Part shown: positions 22,801-34,209 of the stretch, piece after piece
How the letters are laid out: each line of letters opens with the position of its first letter
How positions within the stretch are numbered: position 1 is the first letter of the stretch
Source of the DNA: Haematococcus lacustris
Taxonomy: Eukaryota; Chlorophyta; Chlorophyceae; Chlamydomonadales; Haematococcaceae
Direction of reading: 5' to 3'
Length of the DNA: 64,000 bases
Assembly: GCA_030144725.1 (NCBI GenBank)
Contig: JASKMD010000012.1
Span: forward strand, 4,637,294-4,701,293
Notes under the pieces: generated by a model
The model's database searches: none
Seen by the model: only the letters and a program-made list of their open reading frames with translations
Told to the model about the DNA's origin: nothing
Made by a program: the position numbers and the translations under genes

Positions 22801-24011
22801 GGCGCTGGCAGCAGCCCTGGGCGCAGCGGGCTACAGAGCCTTCATCGACCCCTGCCTGCTCAACATGGCGGTGAGGGGGGAGCGCAGCAACCCAGCCAGA
22901 CCTCTGCCCTTCACGCTGCATCACCCCCCCCTGCCCTCCCCCCCCCTCCCACCCTGCCTTACTAACCCTGCCCTGCCCCCCCCCCAAGCCTTGCCTCTGC
23001 CCCTGCCCCTGCCCTACCCCTGCCCCTTCCATAGTTTCCCTTGCCAACCCCCTTGCCACCTCCAACCCTGGCCTGGCCTGCCCTGCCGCTGCCCTGCAGC
23101 TGCCCGCTGTGCCCAGCCTTCAGGGCGTGGACCTGGCGCCGTCCTGCCCCCTGGTGGCGGCAGCCGGCTGCCTGCTGCTGCTGGCCAGCCCAGGGCTGAT
23201 GGCGCTGCCCCTGCCTGCTGCCGCCCTGGAGGAGAGCAGCACACGGGGGGTGCCGCTGCTGCTGCTGGCGCCGCCAGACCTCACGCTGGAGCAGGTAAGG
23301 GGGGGGGGCGAGGAGAGGGGCGGGAAGGCAGGCAGGCAGGGTGAGGCTTGTGGGAGGGCAGGCAGGCATGGACCGTGCGAAGTGGAGAAAGGAAGTGTCC
23401 AGAGAAACGATGGAAGGAAATGTCTATAGGGGCAAGGGAGTCAGGCGAAGGAGTGGCATGAAGGGCAGTGGGAAGGGGCTGCCTTGCCCTACCCACAACA
23501 CGGCTGAGGAGTCACGGTGGCTGGCATTGCCACAGCCCTGCTGCTCAGCCCCTGACCCCTCACCCCTCTGCCCTGCCTCCAGGTGCTAGGGCCAACGCCA
23601 GCGGCGGCAGCAGCCCAGGGAGCCCAGCCGACCCAGCCCACCTCGCCGCCTTCCCAGCCTGTCTCTGCCGCCCCTGGTAGCCGGGGACGTCCCAGTGCTG
23701 AGCAGCAAGGTGAGGGACAGCTGGAGGCAGGCTGCTGAGATGGGCGGCTGCGCTGCATGGGGGCTGCGCTTGGAATCACCCCACCCCACCCCACCCCACC
23801 CCATCCCCACCCCACCCCACCCACCCACCCCACCCCACCCACCACCCCACCCCACCCCACCCCACCCCACCCACCCCACCCCACCCCCACCCCACCCCAC
23901 CCACCCCACCCCACCCCACCCACCCCACCCCACCCCACCCCACCCCACCCACCCACCCCACCCCACCCCACCCCACCCACACCCCACCCCACCCCACCCC
24001 ACCCCACCCCA

Positions 24012-24043
<32 letters not shown>

Positions 24044-27000
24044 CCACCCCCACCCCACCCCACCCACCCCACCCCACCCCACCCCACCCCACCCCACCCC
24101 ACCCCACCCCACCCCGCATGCCAGCCGCCCTGCTGCCCCAAACCTGTTGCAGGCACAGGCCTGGCTGCACTCCGCCTGGGAAGAGCGCCTGACGCTGCAG
24201 CCCGGGCCTGGAGCTGCGGAGGCCGTCCTGCCTGCACTGTGTGACCGCCTGGGTCTCACTGACTCTGAGCTGCAGGCGCTGCCACTGGTGAGCTGTGGCT
24301 GGCGGCTCAGCCCCCTACCCTCCTCTCCCTTACCCCCTCCCCCGTTTCACCCCCCTCCCCTCCCTCCCCCGCTCCACCCCCCTCCCCTCCCCCCCTGCTG
24401 CCGGCTGGCCCCTGGCGCAGGACACGCTGAAGAAGCTGAGTGTGGAGCGGCTGCTGGCCTGGCCTGACCTGCGCACGCTGGCCAATGCGCCCCGCCTCAC
24501 CCACCTTAAGCTCACCCTCCAGCCCCCCCCGGCAGCAGCAGGGGGGGCAGCAGCACAGCGCGCAGCAGGAGGGCCAGGGCCGCCAGCTGGAGCCCCCGCC
24601 TCGCCCGCTGCAAACAGAGGCCAGGGGTGGAAGGCAGGCAGGCAGGCGGGGGCAGCAGCAGCAGCAGCAGGGCCAGAGTCAGTGGCCCTGGCAGCAGGTG
24701 GTGGGGGGGGGGGGTGGCGGTGGCGTGGCGCTCAGCAGCCTGCTGCGCATCCTGGCTGCCAACACCAGCCTCACTGCCCTGACGCTGAAAGGCAAGCAAG
24801 GGGGGCAGGGCGGTAGGCCTGACTAACCCTGGTCAGGAGGGGGAGGAGGGGGAGGGGCCGCCTTGAAGGCTGCTGTCAGTGTGCCCCCCCCTCCCCCGCT
24901 CCTCCTCTAACCCTGTGTGCTGCCCCTCCCAGCCCTGACTGCCCTGTGCCAGTGCCGCAGGCGCCAGCGTGGGTCAGGCGAGCCAGGTGGCCCGGGCGGT
25001 GGCGGCGTCAGCGGGCTGTCGCGTGCGCAGCATCACTCAGGGCTGCGAGGTGCCGGTGGCCGGGCTGGTGGGCCAGCAGGGGGTGCCCCCCCTCACGCTG
25101 CTGGACCTGGCCCAGGTAACATGCAGGGCGGGCCAGGCCCTGAGGGGAGGGGCGGACGGGGCCAGGTGCGGGAGGGGCTGGGCGGAGGGGGAGGTGGAGT
25201 AGGCCACAGTAAGGGGGAGGTGGGGCTGTGCTGCCCTCCCCTCACCAGCCCACCTGCCGCCCCCCCCCTCCCTGCTGGTGGTGAGCTGCAGGCTGAGGCG
25301 GGCTGGACCCCCCAGGACGCTGCTGTGCTGGAGGCTGCTCTGGCCTGGCCTGGGGCTGCTGCCGCCACCTCCCTCACACGCCTGGCGCTGCCGCCTGCCC
25401 TGAACCCAGCATGGGACAACGCCGAGGTGCGCAGGCCTGGCGCAGCGGTGGGGGGGAGGGGGGCAAGGGGGGGATGTGGTTGACAAGGTGGCTGACAAGG
25501 TGGTTGATAAGGTGGTTGACAAGGTGGTTGAGAAGGAGCAGGAGGAGGAAGGGCTGAGCAGCTGCTGACAGCCGCCCCCTCAAGCTGTTGCTCCCAGCCT
25601 GCGCACCTCCACCGCCTGCTGGCCCTGCCCCACTCCGCCTGCCCCCCCCTGCTGCCCCCCTCGCCCTCCAGGGGCAGGCCGTTGCCTCCTCGCTGGCCGC
25701 CACCATAGCCAGCTGCCTGCGCGGCCTGACCCACCTCAACGGGGCGCCTCTGGCAGCCTGCAGCCGGCCCCCCCGCCCCCTGGCCCCACCCACCACTGAG
25801 GCTGCCCAGCCAGCCCTAGCCTCAGCCCCAGCCCCAGCCCCAGGGACGGCATCCACTGCGGCACCAGCCCCCGACGCCGTACTCGACCTGGGCGGTCACG
25901 CGCTAGGCCCAGTGGCCCTGGCTGCGCTGCTGCAGCTGGCGGGGGCGGCGCAGCGCCTGGGTCCCGCACTCAGGCTCATCAACCTCACGGGCTGCGGGGC
26001 GGGGGTTGGCGGCGCGGCGGCGCTGGCCAGCAGGGCAGGGGCAGCGGGGGGCCTGCCTGGCTTGGAGGTGTGGGGGCGGTGGGCAGGCTGGGGGTGGGTC
26101 AGGCTGAGGCTGCAGGCAGTCAGCAGGGGGGCTGCTGCGGGGTCATGTGGGTGTTGAGATGCAGCAGCCTGCAGGAGTGTAGGGGGGCAGGGGCAGTCAG
26201 CGCCAGCAGGCCCTGCTGCAGCTGTGATCAGAGGGCTGCGGGGCGTGATGGTCGGCATGGGTAGAGGTGGGGAGTGTCGGGGGCAGTCAGCGCAGGGCCA
26301 GGCTGACCCCGGGCCACCTGCACAGCTTGCAAGCTTGCTTTTGAGGATGAGGCTGGACACTGTGAATGAGGTCAGGGACAGGGAGAGGGGGGGCAGGGCT
26401 GCAGGGGTGCAGGGCTAGGCTGCTGATGGTGTGTGTTGTGAAGGGAGGGGGGGGGGGCAAGCCAGCGCTGCCCTGGGGCTACACTGCAGGTGGCCTGCCT
26501 GGCGGACAACAGGCTGGGTCCTGAGGGGCTGGCGGAGGTGTGGCGCTGCCTGGGTCGCCCCCCCGCCCCTGGTCCTGCTGCTGCTTCACTGACCGCTGGG
26601 GGGGCTGCTGCTGCTGCCTGCCTGACCGCCCTGGACCTTTCCCTGAACCAGCTGGGGGACGCTGGCGCTCAGGTGGGGGGGGGCGCCACCAGCAGCGGCC
26701 AGCAGCCAGCAGCACCAACAGCCATCTCCTGCCTGACGCTACCTAGGCCACTGACCGGGCCATGACGGCAGCAGCAGCGGCAGCGGCAGGGCAGGGCTGT
26801 CAGTTGCACTGCCTCCACCAGCACCAGGGGCGGGGGGATGGGAGGGGCAGGTGGTGCGCTGCCTGGGGCCCTGCCAGCGCTGCCCCTCTCCCTCTCCCTG
26901 TCCCTGATCTCATTCACAGTGTCCAGCCTCATCCTCAACATGACCCCGGAGCAACCCCCCCTGCCACCCCTGCCGCTGCCGCCTGTTGTGTTGGCGCAGC

Positions 27001-28493
27001 TGCTGTCCCGCTGCCTGGCCTCGCTGCCCACCCTCACCGCCCTGTCCCTGGGCCACAACAACATCCAGGTCAGCCCACCACACAGCGGCGCCTCAGCCCT
27101 GGCCTCACCCCCCAGACCCTGGCTGCCTCCTCCCTCCAGACCCCCAGCCTCACCCCCCCAGACCCAGGCCTGACTGCCCCTCATGCCCCTCACCCCACAG
27201 CCTCCCTCCCTGCCCAGCCCCTCCCCCCAACCCCTCCTCGTCCTGCCCCCCCCCCTGAGCCCCCACTGCTGTCGCCCCCCCACCCCCTCACTACCCTACT
27301 GCCAGGTCAGCAGGACAGGCCAGGGCTGACAGGGGGGGCCGGGGGCCCTGATCCTGCCACTGCTGCCAGGGGGCCATCAGAGCCAGGGGCCTAGGCAGGG
27401 CAGGGGTTCCAGCAGGCTGCTGGGCTGTGGGGTCGTGGCATCAGGCCGGGGCTGCAGGGCGCTGCTGCAGGCTGAGGGCGCGCGCTGCCTGGCCGCCACC
27501 CTGCCGGGCCTCACCAAGCTCCAGGACCTGCAGCTGCCAGGCAACTTCCTGGGGGACGGGGGCGTGGCCGCCCTGGCTGCAGCGGCTGCCAAGCTGCCGG
27601 CACTCACTCGACTGCACCTCCAGGTCAGCGCCTGCACCTTGCCCCTCGCGCCCCCCACGCCTGCCTGCCTGCCTGCCCACTTCACCGCCAGCTTCCCCAC
27701 CTACTCGCCTGCTGTGCCAGTGAGCCAACTCAGCCGGCCGCCAGCAGCCGCCCTCCTGGCTGCCCTGCGCCTGCCCTTTAACCCTGGGCTGCTGCTGGCA
27801 GGCAGGGCAGGCAGGGCAGGGCAGGGAGGGCAGCCGTGGACACGGTAGTAAGGTTGAGCTGCAGGTGTGAGGTGCAGGGCAGGCAGCCCTGAGGGCGGCA
27901 GCAGCTCCTCCTGGCTGCCGCCGCACCCTGTGTGCTCAAGGCCAGGGGGCGGCGCTGGCACCTGCAGGAGAATTACAACATTGGCGTGGAGGGTGCCCGG
28001 GCCCTGGGGGGGCTGCTGGCGGCCTCCTCCTCCCTCAAGGTGGGTGGCAGCAGGGGGGAGCGCGGGGGGGAGGGGGATGGAGGGGGGCGGGGGGGGCAGG
28101 GTGGTAGAGGCAGGCAAGGGGGTGGAGGCTCATGGCTGTGGGGCCTGGTCAGCAGCCACTGGGTGGGGACAACCCTAGCGGCGGCCTTCAAGGCTGCAGG
28201 TGGCGCTGCCTGCTGCCTCACCTCACCCTCGGCTGCGGGCCTGAGGCCTGTCCGCCCCCTGACCCCCTGCCTGCCCCCCACTGCTCCATCCCACCTACTC
28301 AGTGCTGCCCCAGCCCCCCTCCTGGCCGCCTGGTTTCAGGAGTTGCAGCTGGCCAAGAACCACCTGGGCAGTGAGGGGGCGCGGCAGCTGGCGCTGGGCC
28401 TGGCCTCCTCCACCAGCCTGACCGCCCTGGACCTGGAGTGGTGAGCGGGGCGCTGCCGCTTCTCCTGCTGCCTGACGCCCGCTGCTCCTGCTG

Positions 28494-28533
<40 letters not shown>

Positions 28534-30348
28534 CTGTGGTGCGCCCCCCTTGCCCCCTGTTCCCCTGTACTGCCCAATGACAGTGTGGTGGGTGGGGGCG
28601 CCTCCAGGTGCAAGCTGAGGTGTGAGGGCGTGGCGCACATAGGAGCAGCCTTGGCCGGGCAGCCCTCCCTCCAGGCCCTCAACCTGGCCAGGTGAGCCCC
28701 CCTCCCCCTGACTGCTCAGCCCCACCTGCTGCTGCCATGTGGTGCAGCCTGCTGAGCCCAGCCCCACCTGCTGCTGACGCAGTCTCCTGCTGTGTGGCGC
28801 TGGACCACCCACTCACCCACCCACCCACCCACCCACCCACCCACCCACCCACCCACCCACCCACCCACCCACCCACCCACCCACCCACCCACCCACCCAC
28901 CCACCCATTGCTAGTAGCGGCACAGGCAGGGCAGCAGGGGTAGGGTGGGGTGGGGGTATCGCATTCCGCTTTGATCTGCCATGCCCCTCCCCTCCCCCTC
29001 ATCTTCTTCAGCCGCTGCCAGCTGCTGGGGTGCGGCCTGGGGCACAGCAGGCGAGGTGTGGTGGAGGCAGTCAGGGTCTGGCACCAGCCATGAGAGGGAG
29101 GGCTGTGCAGCTACAGGCAACCAGGGTGTGGCTGCAGGAACGGCGCCGGGGACAAGGGCGTGAAGGCGGTGGCAGAGGGGCTGGAGCGCAACTGCAGCCT
29201 GCTGCACCTGGACCTGCGCGGCAATGGCTGCGGCCTGTTGGGCTGCCGGCTGCTGAGCGGCGCGCTGCGGGAGCGCAACACACGCCTGCAGGCGCTGCTC
29301 ATGGCGGGCAACGAGGTGCAGGAGCCCACACTCAAGGTCAGGGCACAGGGGTGTGACAGGAGGGCTGGGCAGGGCAAGCAGGGCGGGAGCAGGCTGCTGC
29401 AGGCTAAGGGGTACGACACCTAGTGAAGGGGCAGCCCTGGCAGGGGGTCAGGGCTGGGTCAGCCGCAGTGCCGGGCAGCCGCAGTGCATTGTGTGATGCA
29501 GCCACCTGCTGCCTTGACCCACCCTGCCGGGCGGCAGCCAGCCCTGCCTGCCTGCTGCTGCCCCCCAGCCCCAGGCACCCCAGGGAGCCGGCGGCTGTGT
29601 CCTGCCTGCCCCCCCTGCTGGCTGCTGAGGGAGCCAGGCGCTGCCCTGTGCCCTGCAGGCGCTGGAGGACCTAGCCCGCAGCACCCGCACCCCACCTTCT
29701 CGCAGACCCCTAGACTTCCAGCCGCCTGGACCCCCCGCTGCCACTGCTCCCTCCTCTGCTGCTCCCTCCTCCGCTGCTCCTGCCACAGCCCCCCGCCGGC
29801 CCCTCGCCACCCACAGTGCTGGGGACGGGAGTGTGGCTGCTGCGCCCAGCGCTGCTACTGCAGCCAGAGCTGCGGGAACCATCCAGCCTGCACACCTGCT
29901 AGCGCAGCTCAGCCGCCAGCCGCGTGTCAGCTTGCGCAGCAGCAGTGGTGGCGGCAGCAGCCTGCCTGGCCCTGCCAACCGCTCCTCTGGGGGCCTCAGG
30001 CGGACAGACTCTGCCGCGACACGCAGGTCAGGGCCAGCGGCCAGCAGCCAAGAAGCTGGCCTGACAGGCAGCCGGGCGCTAAGTGCTGCGCAGGAGGGGT
30101 CACCGCCAGGCAGGGGTGAGGCAGGGCGCGTGAGCCGCGACTGGGAGCAGGGCGGGGCGGTGAGCGCGGCTCCGGAGGCAGAGGCGGTCGGGCGGCGTAA
30201 GAGCGGCGGCAGCGCAGGCAGCAGTGGCAGCGACCTTAGTGAGCTGCTGGCCAGGTACCGGCAGCCTGCAGCAGCAGCAGTGGTGGGGGGGGGCGCGGGT
30301 AGCACCTCGCCCAGCGCCTTCCTTCGCTACGACTACACTGGCATGTGA
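16844..30348 (+). CDS. Large coiled-coil plus ribonuclease-inhibitor-type LRR protein, unrecognised
   Basis: About 29 exons, roughly 1,700 aa. Best-supported exons are 16844-16867, 16938-17031, 17135-17358, 17627-17872, 18152-18343, 18720-18839, 19174-19293, 19512-19601, 19848-19916, 20212-20417, 20671-21005, 21321-21421, 22086-22165, 22726-22870, 23100-23294, 23583-23709, 24153-24287, 24421-24791, 24961-25115, 25292-25426, 25672-26067, 26490-26672, 27000-27068, 27471-27623, 27968-28039, 28340-28440, 28608-28691, 29138-29336 and 29659-30348. The N-terminal third is Ala/Glu/Arg/Gln-rich heptad sequence (for example LAEEVRRELAAARAASLAAQ). The C-terminal part has at least eight RI-type leucine-rich repeats such as LTALDLSLNQLGDAGAQ and LQLAKNHLGSEGARQL. 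A Ser/Ala-rich tail ends the protein. Junctions are phase-consistent except 23709/24153, and the 24421 exon needs one base fewer in its poly-G run near 24704-24715. I do not recognise the full protein. It could be two genes, but phase continuity argues for one. Confidence 0.7.
22460..22565. repeat. 12-bp minisatellite (GTGGTTGACAAG)n, copy 1
   Basis: About nine tandem units of a 12-mer with GTGGTTGACAAG consensus lie in the intron between exons 22086-22165 and 22726-22870 of the coiled-coil/LRR gene. The same unit recurs at 25469-25533. Confidence 0.9.
23777..24115. repeat. (CCCCA)n array, about 340 bp
   Basis: A CCCCA-type pentamer array with scattered 4- and 6-base variants lies between exons 23583-23709 and 24153-24287 of the coiled-coil/LRR gene. 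One frame reads through it into the downstream exon as a Thr-Pro-Pro-His-Pro repeat, but composition points to intronic satellite. Confidence 0.95.
25469..25533. repeat. 12-bp minisatellite, copy 2
   Basis: About five units of the GTGGTTGACAAG-type 12-mer lie in the intron between exons 25292-25426 and 25672-26067 of the coiled-coil/LRR gene. The orientation is the same as copy 1. Confidence 0.9.
28805..28908. repeat. (CCCA)n tetranucleotide array
   Basis: About 25 copies of CCCA occur in the intron between exons 28608-28691 and 29138-29336 of the coiled-coil/LRR gene. Confidence 0.95.
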
Positions 30349-32283
30349 GATGGCAAGGGAGGGTATGTGAGGGGGGAGGGGGGAAGAGGAGTCCTCCTGC
30401 TGCTCAGTGGGGGGGAGACAGCAGCTGGCAGCGCCAGAGGAGGTCCTGGCTCCTCCCTGCTGGACTGACATCACCCTGGCTGCCCTCCTACCTGCACAGC
30501 CCGGACCCCGCTGGGGCTGCAGCCCTGCATTGGCCCGCTGGACTGAGGGGTTGGGGGTGAGGGGTGGGGGGTGAGGGGTGGGGGTTAGGGCTAGGGCTAG
30601 GGTTCAGTGACTCCTGACCCCTCATGGCCTGTACATTGTTTTGTGCGTATCTGCATCCGTTCACATTGTTCAGCTCGGGGACAGCTCAGGCTGGGGCCCG
30701 GCTGGCCTACCACGGCCTTGAAGAGCAATGGCAGCAGGTGACGCAGCCCAGGCCAAGGGCTGTGCCTGTGCGCACAGTGCCCCTAGGCCTGCCCCACAGC
30801 CAGCAGTGCCACCTGGGCAGTGCAGCCCTGCCCTGAAGCCGTCAGGCTGCATCCTGGACTGCGTCTAGTGGCCCAGCGCCCTGAACCCCCATGGCCTGTT
30901 GTGGGCCCAGGGGTCAGCAGCTGCAGCGGTCGGCCTGGTCCCTGGTGAGCAGCGTGACAGTGGCAGCAGGGCTGGGCCTCAGGGGCGGTGCGTGCTAAAC
31001 AACACCTCCATCCTGTGAGCCCTCCCATAACACTACTGGGCCCTGCCACCACCCCCCTTGACAGTGCCCCCTTCACAGCCACCAGCCACTCAGCCGCCAG
31101 CACTGACAGCCGCCAGCATTCAGGCTCAGCCTGTTTGTGCCACTGCACGTGATGGCGATTGCTATCTGGGTCCCTGTCTGCACCTTGGTCGTGGCGTGTG
31201 GGGTCAGTGACTGTGAGGCCCTGGTGGGAGGCTTGAGGGCAGCACAGATGGTGCAGGTGAGGGGTAGGTAGCGGGTGATCAGCAGCAGCCGGGGTGGCTG
31301 GCTGGGTGTGGTCAGTTGAGTTTTGCGGCCAGTGCACACACGCGCTATGGTTTGACACGTAGCAGCAGCCTGGGCATAATGCCCATGTGGACAGCGATAT
31401 AAACGACATGAGCTTCACGTGACATGGGGTGCATGGAGATGAATGGGTGCCGTGCATGGGTGCACATAACTCAACACATGCACCCTCTTTGCTTAGCTAG
31501 AGGCCTGCAGTGCCACATCAGACACCCTGGCATGCGCTATGCTCCTAGTGCACTGGGCTAGCAACAGCACAGCACAGCGAGCAGCGACATGGAGAGCAGC
31601 AGGGACTGAGCAGGCACCAACACTGGAGTGCCGGGTGTTTCTGTAGCTGCTGCTAGCTTTAAAGTTATAGCTGCTGCTAGCTTTTAAAGTTGTAGCTATA
31701 GTGCGTTGCAGACAGTCATAAACCATTTGAGGGGGAAGGCGGCCAAGCAGCATAAAGCGGTGCCAGCCATCCTCATCATAGCTGCTGTGTCGTGAAGCTG
31801 ATCCGTACAAGCTTAAAAGCAAGAGTCCGCCTGTAAAGGTCTGGGTATGGAGGGCCGTAGGACGCACCACGCGCCATCTCCAACTGTGCAACAGGCTCTA
31901 TGATGTTCCTCAAGGGCCTCATGCGTCATGCTGCAGCAAACCATGTCCTGCTACATGCGCCCTTGATCGGTCTCTTGATTTGCACGATGGGGCGATGCAG
32001 TGGCAGGCGGGCAGGCGGGCAGGCGTATGACAAGCAGGAGGTGCCACTGCGAGCTGATACTGCGCCCTTGTCTAGCTGCTACTGCGCCACTCAATGCACG
32101 TGCTGCTGGGGCTTGCCCATGGTCTGCATCGGATCATGATGTGGCTGTGACCGAGTGTGACCTTGTATGGCTTAGTGACCTTGTCCAAGAGCAGTGAGTT
32201 CCAGTACCATCATGCCTCGTAGTGGTGCATGGGTGAGACATACCCCCATCATGGGGGCACGCGATGTCAAGCCCGCCGCCCGC
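30349..32283. other. Intergenic, 3' flank of LRR gene and of J-protein gene
   Basis: This is the convergent gap between the LRR gene (stop 30348, plus) and the J-protein gene (stop 32284, minus). It should contain both 3' UTRs. No exon is supported. A G-rich tract with degenerate TTAGGG/CTAGGG units lies at 30544-30605. A roughly 24-bp tandem duplication built on GCTGCTAGCTTT(T)AAAGTT lies at about 31648-31697, in a noticeably less GC-rich stretch. Confidence 0.55.
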
Positions 32284-34069
32284 TCAATTCAGGATAGTTG
32301 GCTTGCGCCGCTTCCGTGCTGCGAGCGCTTGCCTCCTCCGCAGCTTGCCGTCATCGTCACTGTCCTCTTGCGCGTTGCCATCTTCATCCATCGACGCCAT
32401 GCCCTCTTGCGGCCTCTCGCCTTCTCCGCGCTTCAATCCAGCCTGAGACTGCTGCGCCTCAGCGGCGTGCAACTGGGAGGCTTTGGCGTGCGCCAAGGCG
32501 TGGGCGCGGCGCTCGATGTCTTCCTTACGTTTGCGAGCCTGCTGCAGTATTGTTTCTTGAAAAGCTTGTCCCTGCGGCCGCCCAACGCAGAGTAGCCAAC
32601 AAGATAAGGCCAGGCCTGGACCACGACGGCAGGCCACGACACGCGTTCCGGCCCCGCACCTCCTGCTTCCTTAGCGCCTTCACCGCGCTGTTCTTAGATG
32701 CATTCAGCTCCACGCGCTGTGCCAGACCCGCCACGCCGGCCTCTGCTCGCTCCCTGTCACGCCGCACCCGACCAGCCACATCTCGCAACACCTCCTCCTG
32801 CCCGCGGCCAGGACCAGCAGCAACGTTATCACGGGTTTGACATCGACTGAAATGCAAGGGTGTTTCGCAAACTAGTGGCAAGAGCACCCGGGCTGTCTGC
32901 CAGGCTGAACAACGTCAACACCACAGCACCCGGGCACTGCAGCTGCAAGCTGCCACTGAAAGCTGCAGCTCTGCATGTTACTGGCACTCCTGAGGAGCCC
33001 TGCCTGCCTGGCTGCCTCACACGGCCGCCACATCCCAGGAGCAGAGCAGCAGGCAGTGTGGCCAAGCCCTGTTGCTGACCCCGGTGCAGGTGCAGTGTTC
33101 TCATAGGGCAGTGTCAGCGTCAGTGTCTGGCCAGTGAGCGTGTAGAGCCAGCGATGATGTGCGCTCCAAGGCTCACCAGGCGACCTGCATCCTTCAGCAT
33201 GCGGTGCGCCTCATTCAGCGCCTCAAAGGCCGCGCGTGCCTCCTCACCCGGGTTCTTGTCGGGGTGCACCAGCACCGACAGCCTGCACTCATGCACTCGA
33301 GGCGCTGTGCGGCCTGGCAGCACAGGTGCCTGGCAGGGGGCTGTGAGGGTGGCGGGGGCAGGGAGGAGCTGGCAGTCAGCAGGGCAGGGAGGCCACAGGC
33401 CCTCGCTGGCAACCAGCTCCAGCTGCCATTGACAACATGGAAGCCACACTGCTGGATGCCAAGACAACAATCAGGCACCCTTGCGCAGATGAACTGGTTG
33501 TGTGCGAAGCACTGTAGTCTTCCATGCTGCTTGCTGGCTTCAGTGCCACTGGTGTTGCTGGTGGGCCGCTTCACAGGGTCTTGGTCCTGCAGGAGCTGTG
33601 CTGGGGGCTTGCTGAATGAGACTCACTTTCTGTACGCTCGGGACACATCCAATGACGAGCATGGCCACACAGGCCGCCCCAGTTCATCAGCGATGGGGTC
33701 GGGGAGCTGGATGAGCCTGTGCATGCCAGGTGCACAGTTCAGAGCGATGTTGGATACATGAACACTTGCAACAGCACAGCTATGTTTCCTTGCTTGGTAT
33801 GACACAACTCACTTGAAGTATTCTTTGTCTTTCCAACATTGCAGGATGCGCTTGATCGCTTGACCAGCGAGTTCAGTACCAGGCTGCTTTTCAGTCTCGC
33901 TGTGCTCGCTAGTCAAAGGCTCCACAGCCGGTATTCGGGACTGAACGTGATTTACGCTGCCATAGACGCGGTTAAAAGCGCGGGTGACCTGTTCCATCTC
34001 GCTGATGCATGGCTTGTACCAAGGACGCGCTACGGAGAAAGCTTTTAAGACGCTGTGTGAATGCGCCAC
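32284..34069 (-). CDS. J-domain (DnaJ) protein, DNAJC8/SPF31-like
   Basis: J-domain proteins stimulate Hsp70 ATPases through the HPD tripeptide. Five exons join in phase: 34069-33813, 33716-33627, 33282-33177, 32797-32660 and 32571-32284, giving about 292 aa. The J domain is internal: helix I region AIKRILQCWKDKEYFKLIQL, helix II VSRAYRKLSVLVHPDKN (HPD present), then EEARAAFEALNEAHRMLKDA. The C-terminal half is long charged helix (QQARKRKEDIERRAHALAHA) followed by an acidic SMDEDGNAQEDSDDDGK patch and a basic AARKRRKPT tail that could be a nuclear signal. This layout resembles DNAJC8/SPF31 proteins associated with spliceosomes; that assignment is by architecture only. The start is uncertain: a second in-frame Met lies about 25 residues downstream, and the window-level frame could begin earlier. 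The gene is head-to-head with the glycosyltransferase gene, 140 bp away. Confidence 0.83.
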
Positions 34070-34209
34070 CTACATCCGCATGGTCTGGCTTGCATACATG
34101 CTCTTCAACCTTGGGCTGTCTCTCGTAACACGCACTTTGATGTGCACCCTCTGAACCTACGCTGCTCTACGTCTGTAGCTTAGATAGGTGCGGAACATGT
34201 AGATGGCAG
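34070..34209. promoter_or_regulatory. Short divergent promoter region, J-protein / glycosyltransferase
   Basis: Only 140 bp separate the proposed starts of two divergent genes. Both 5' UTRs and promoters must fit here unless true starts lie inside the models. No defined element is seen. Confidence 0.4.

Noticed and set aside
23489..24467. Gly-Val-Gly-Trp and Thr-Pro-Pro-His-Pro repeat proteins on both strands
   Set aside because: They are translations of the CCCCA satellite. No start, splice or family support; only the exons at 23583-23709 and 24153-24287 are kept.
30783..31457. 224-residue minus-strand frame downstream of the LRR gene
   Set aside because: Composition is Cys/His/Pro-rich without domain resemblance, and it probably lies in 3' UTR or intergenic DNA.
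34170..34200. A-box-like TAGCTTAGATAGG near 34180
   Set aside because: No B box or cloverleaf follows at tRNA distance.
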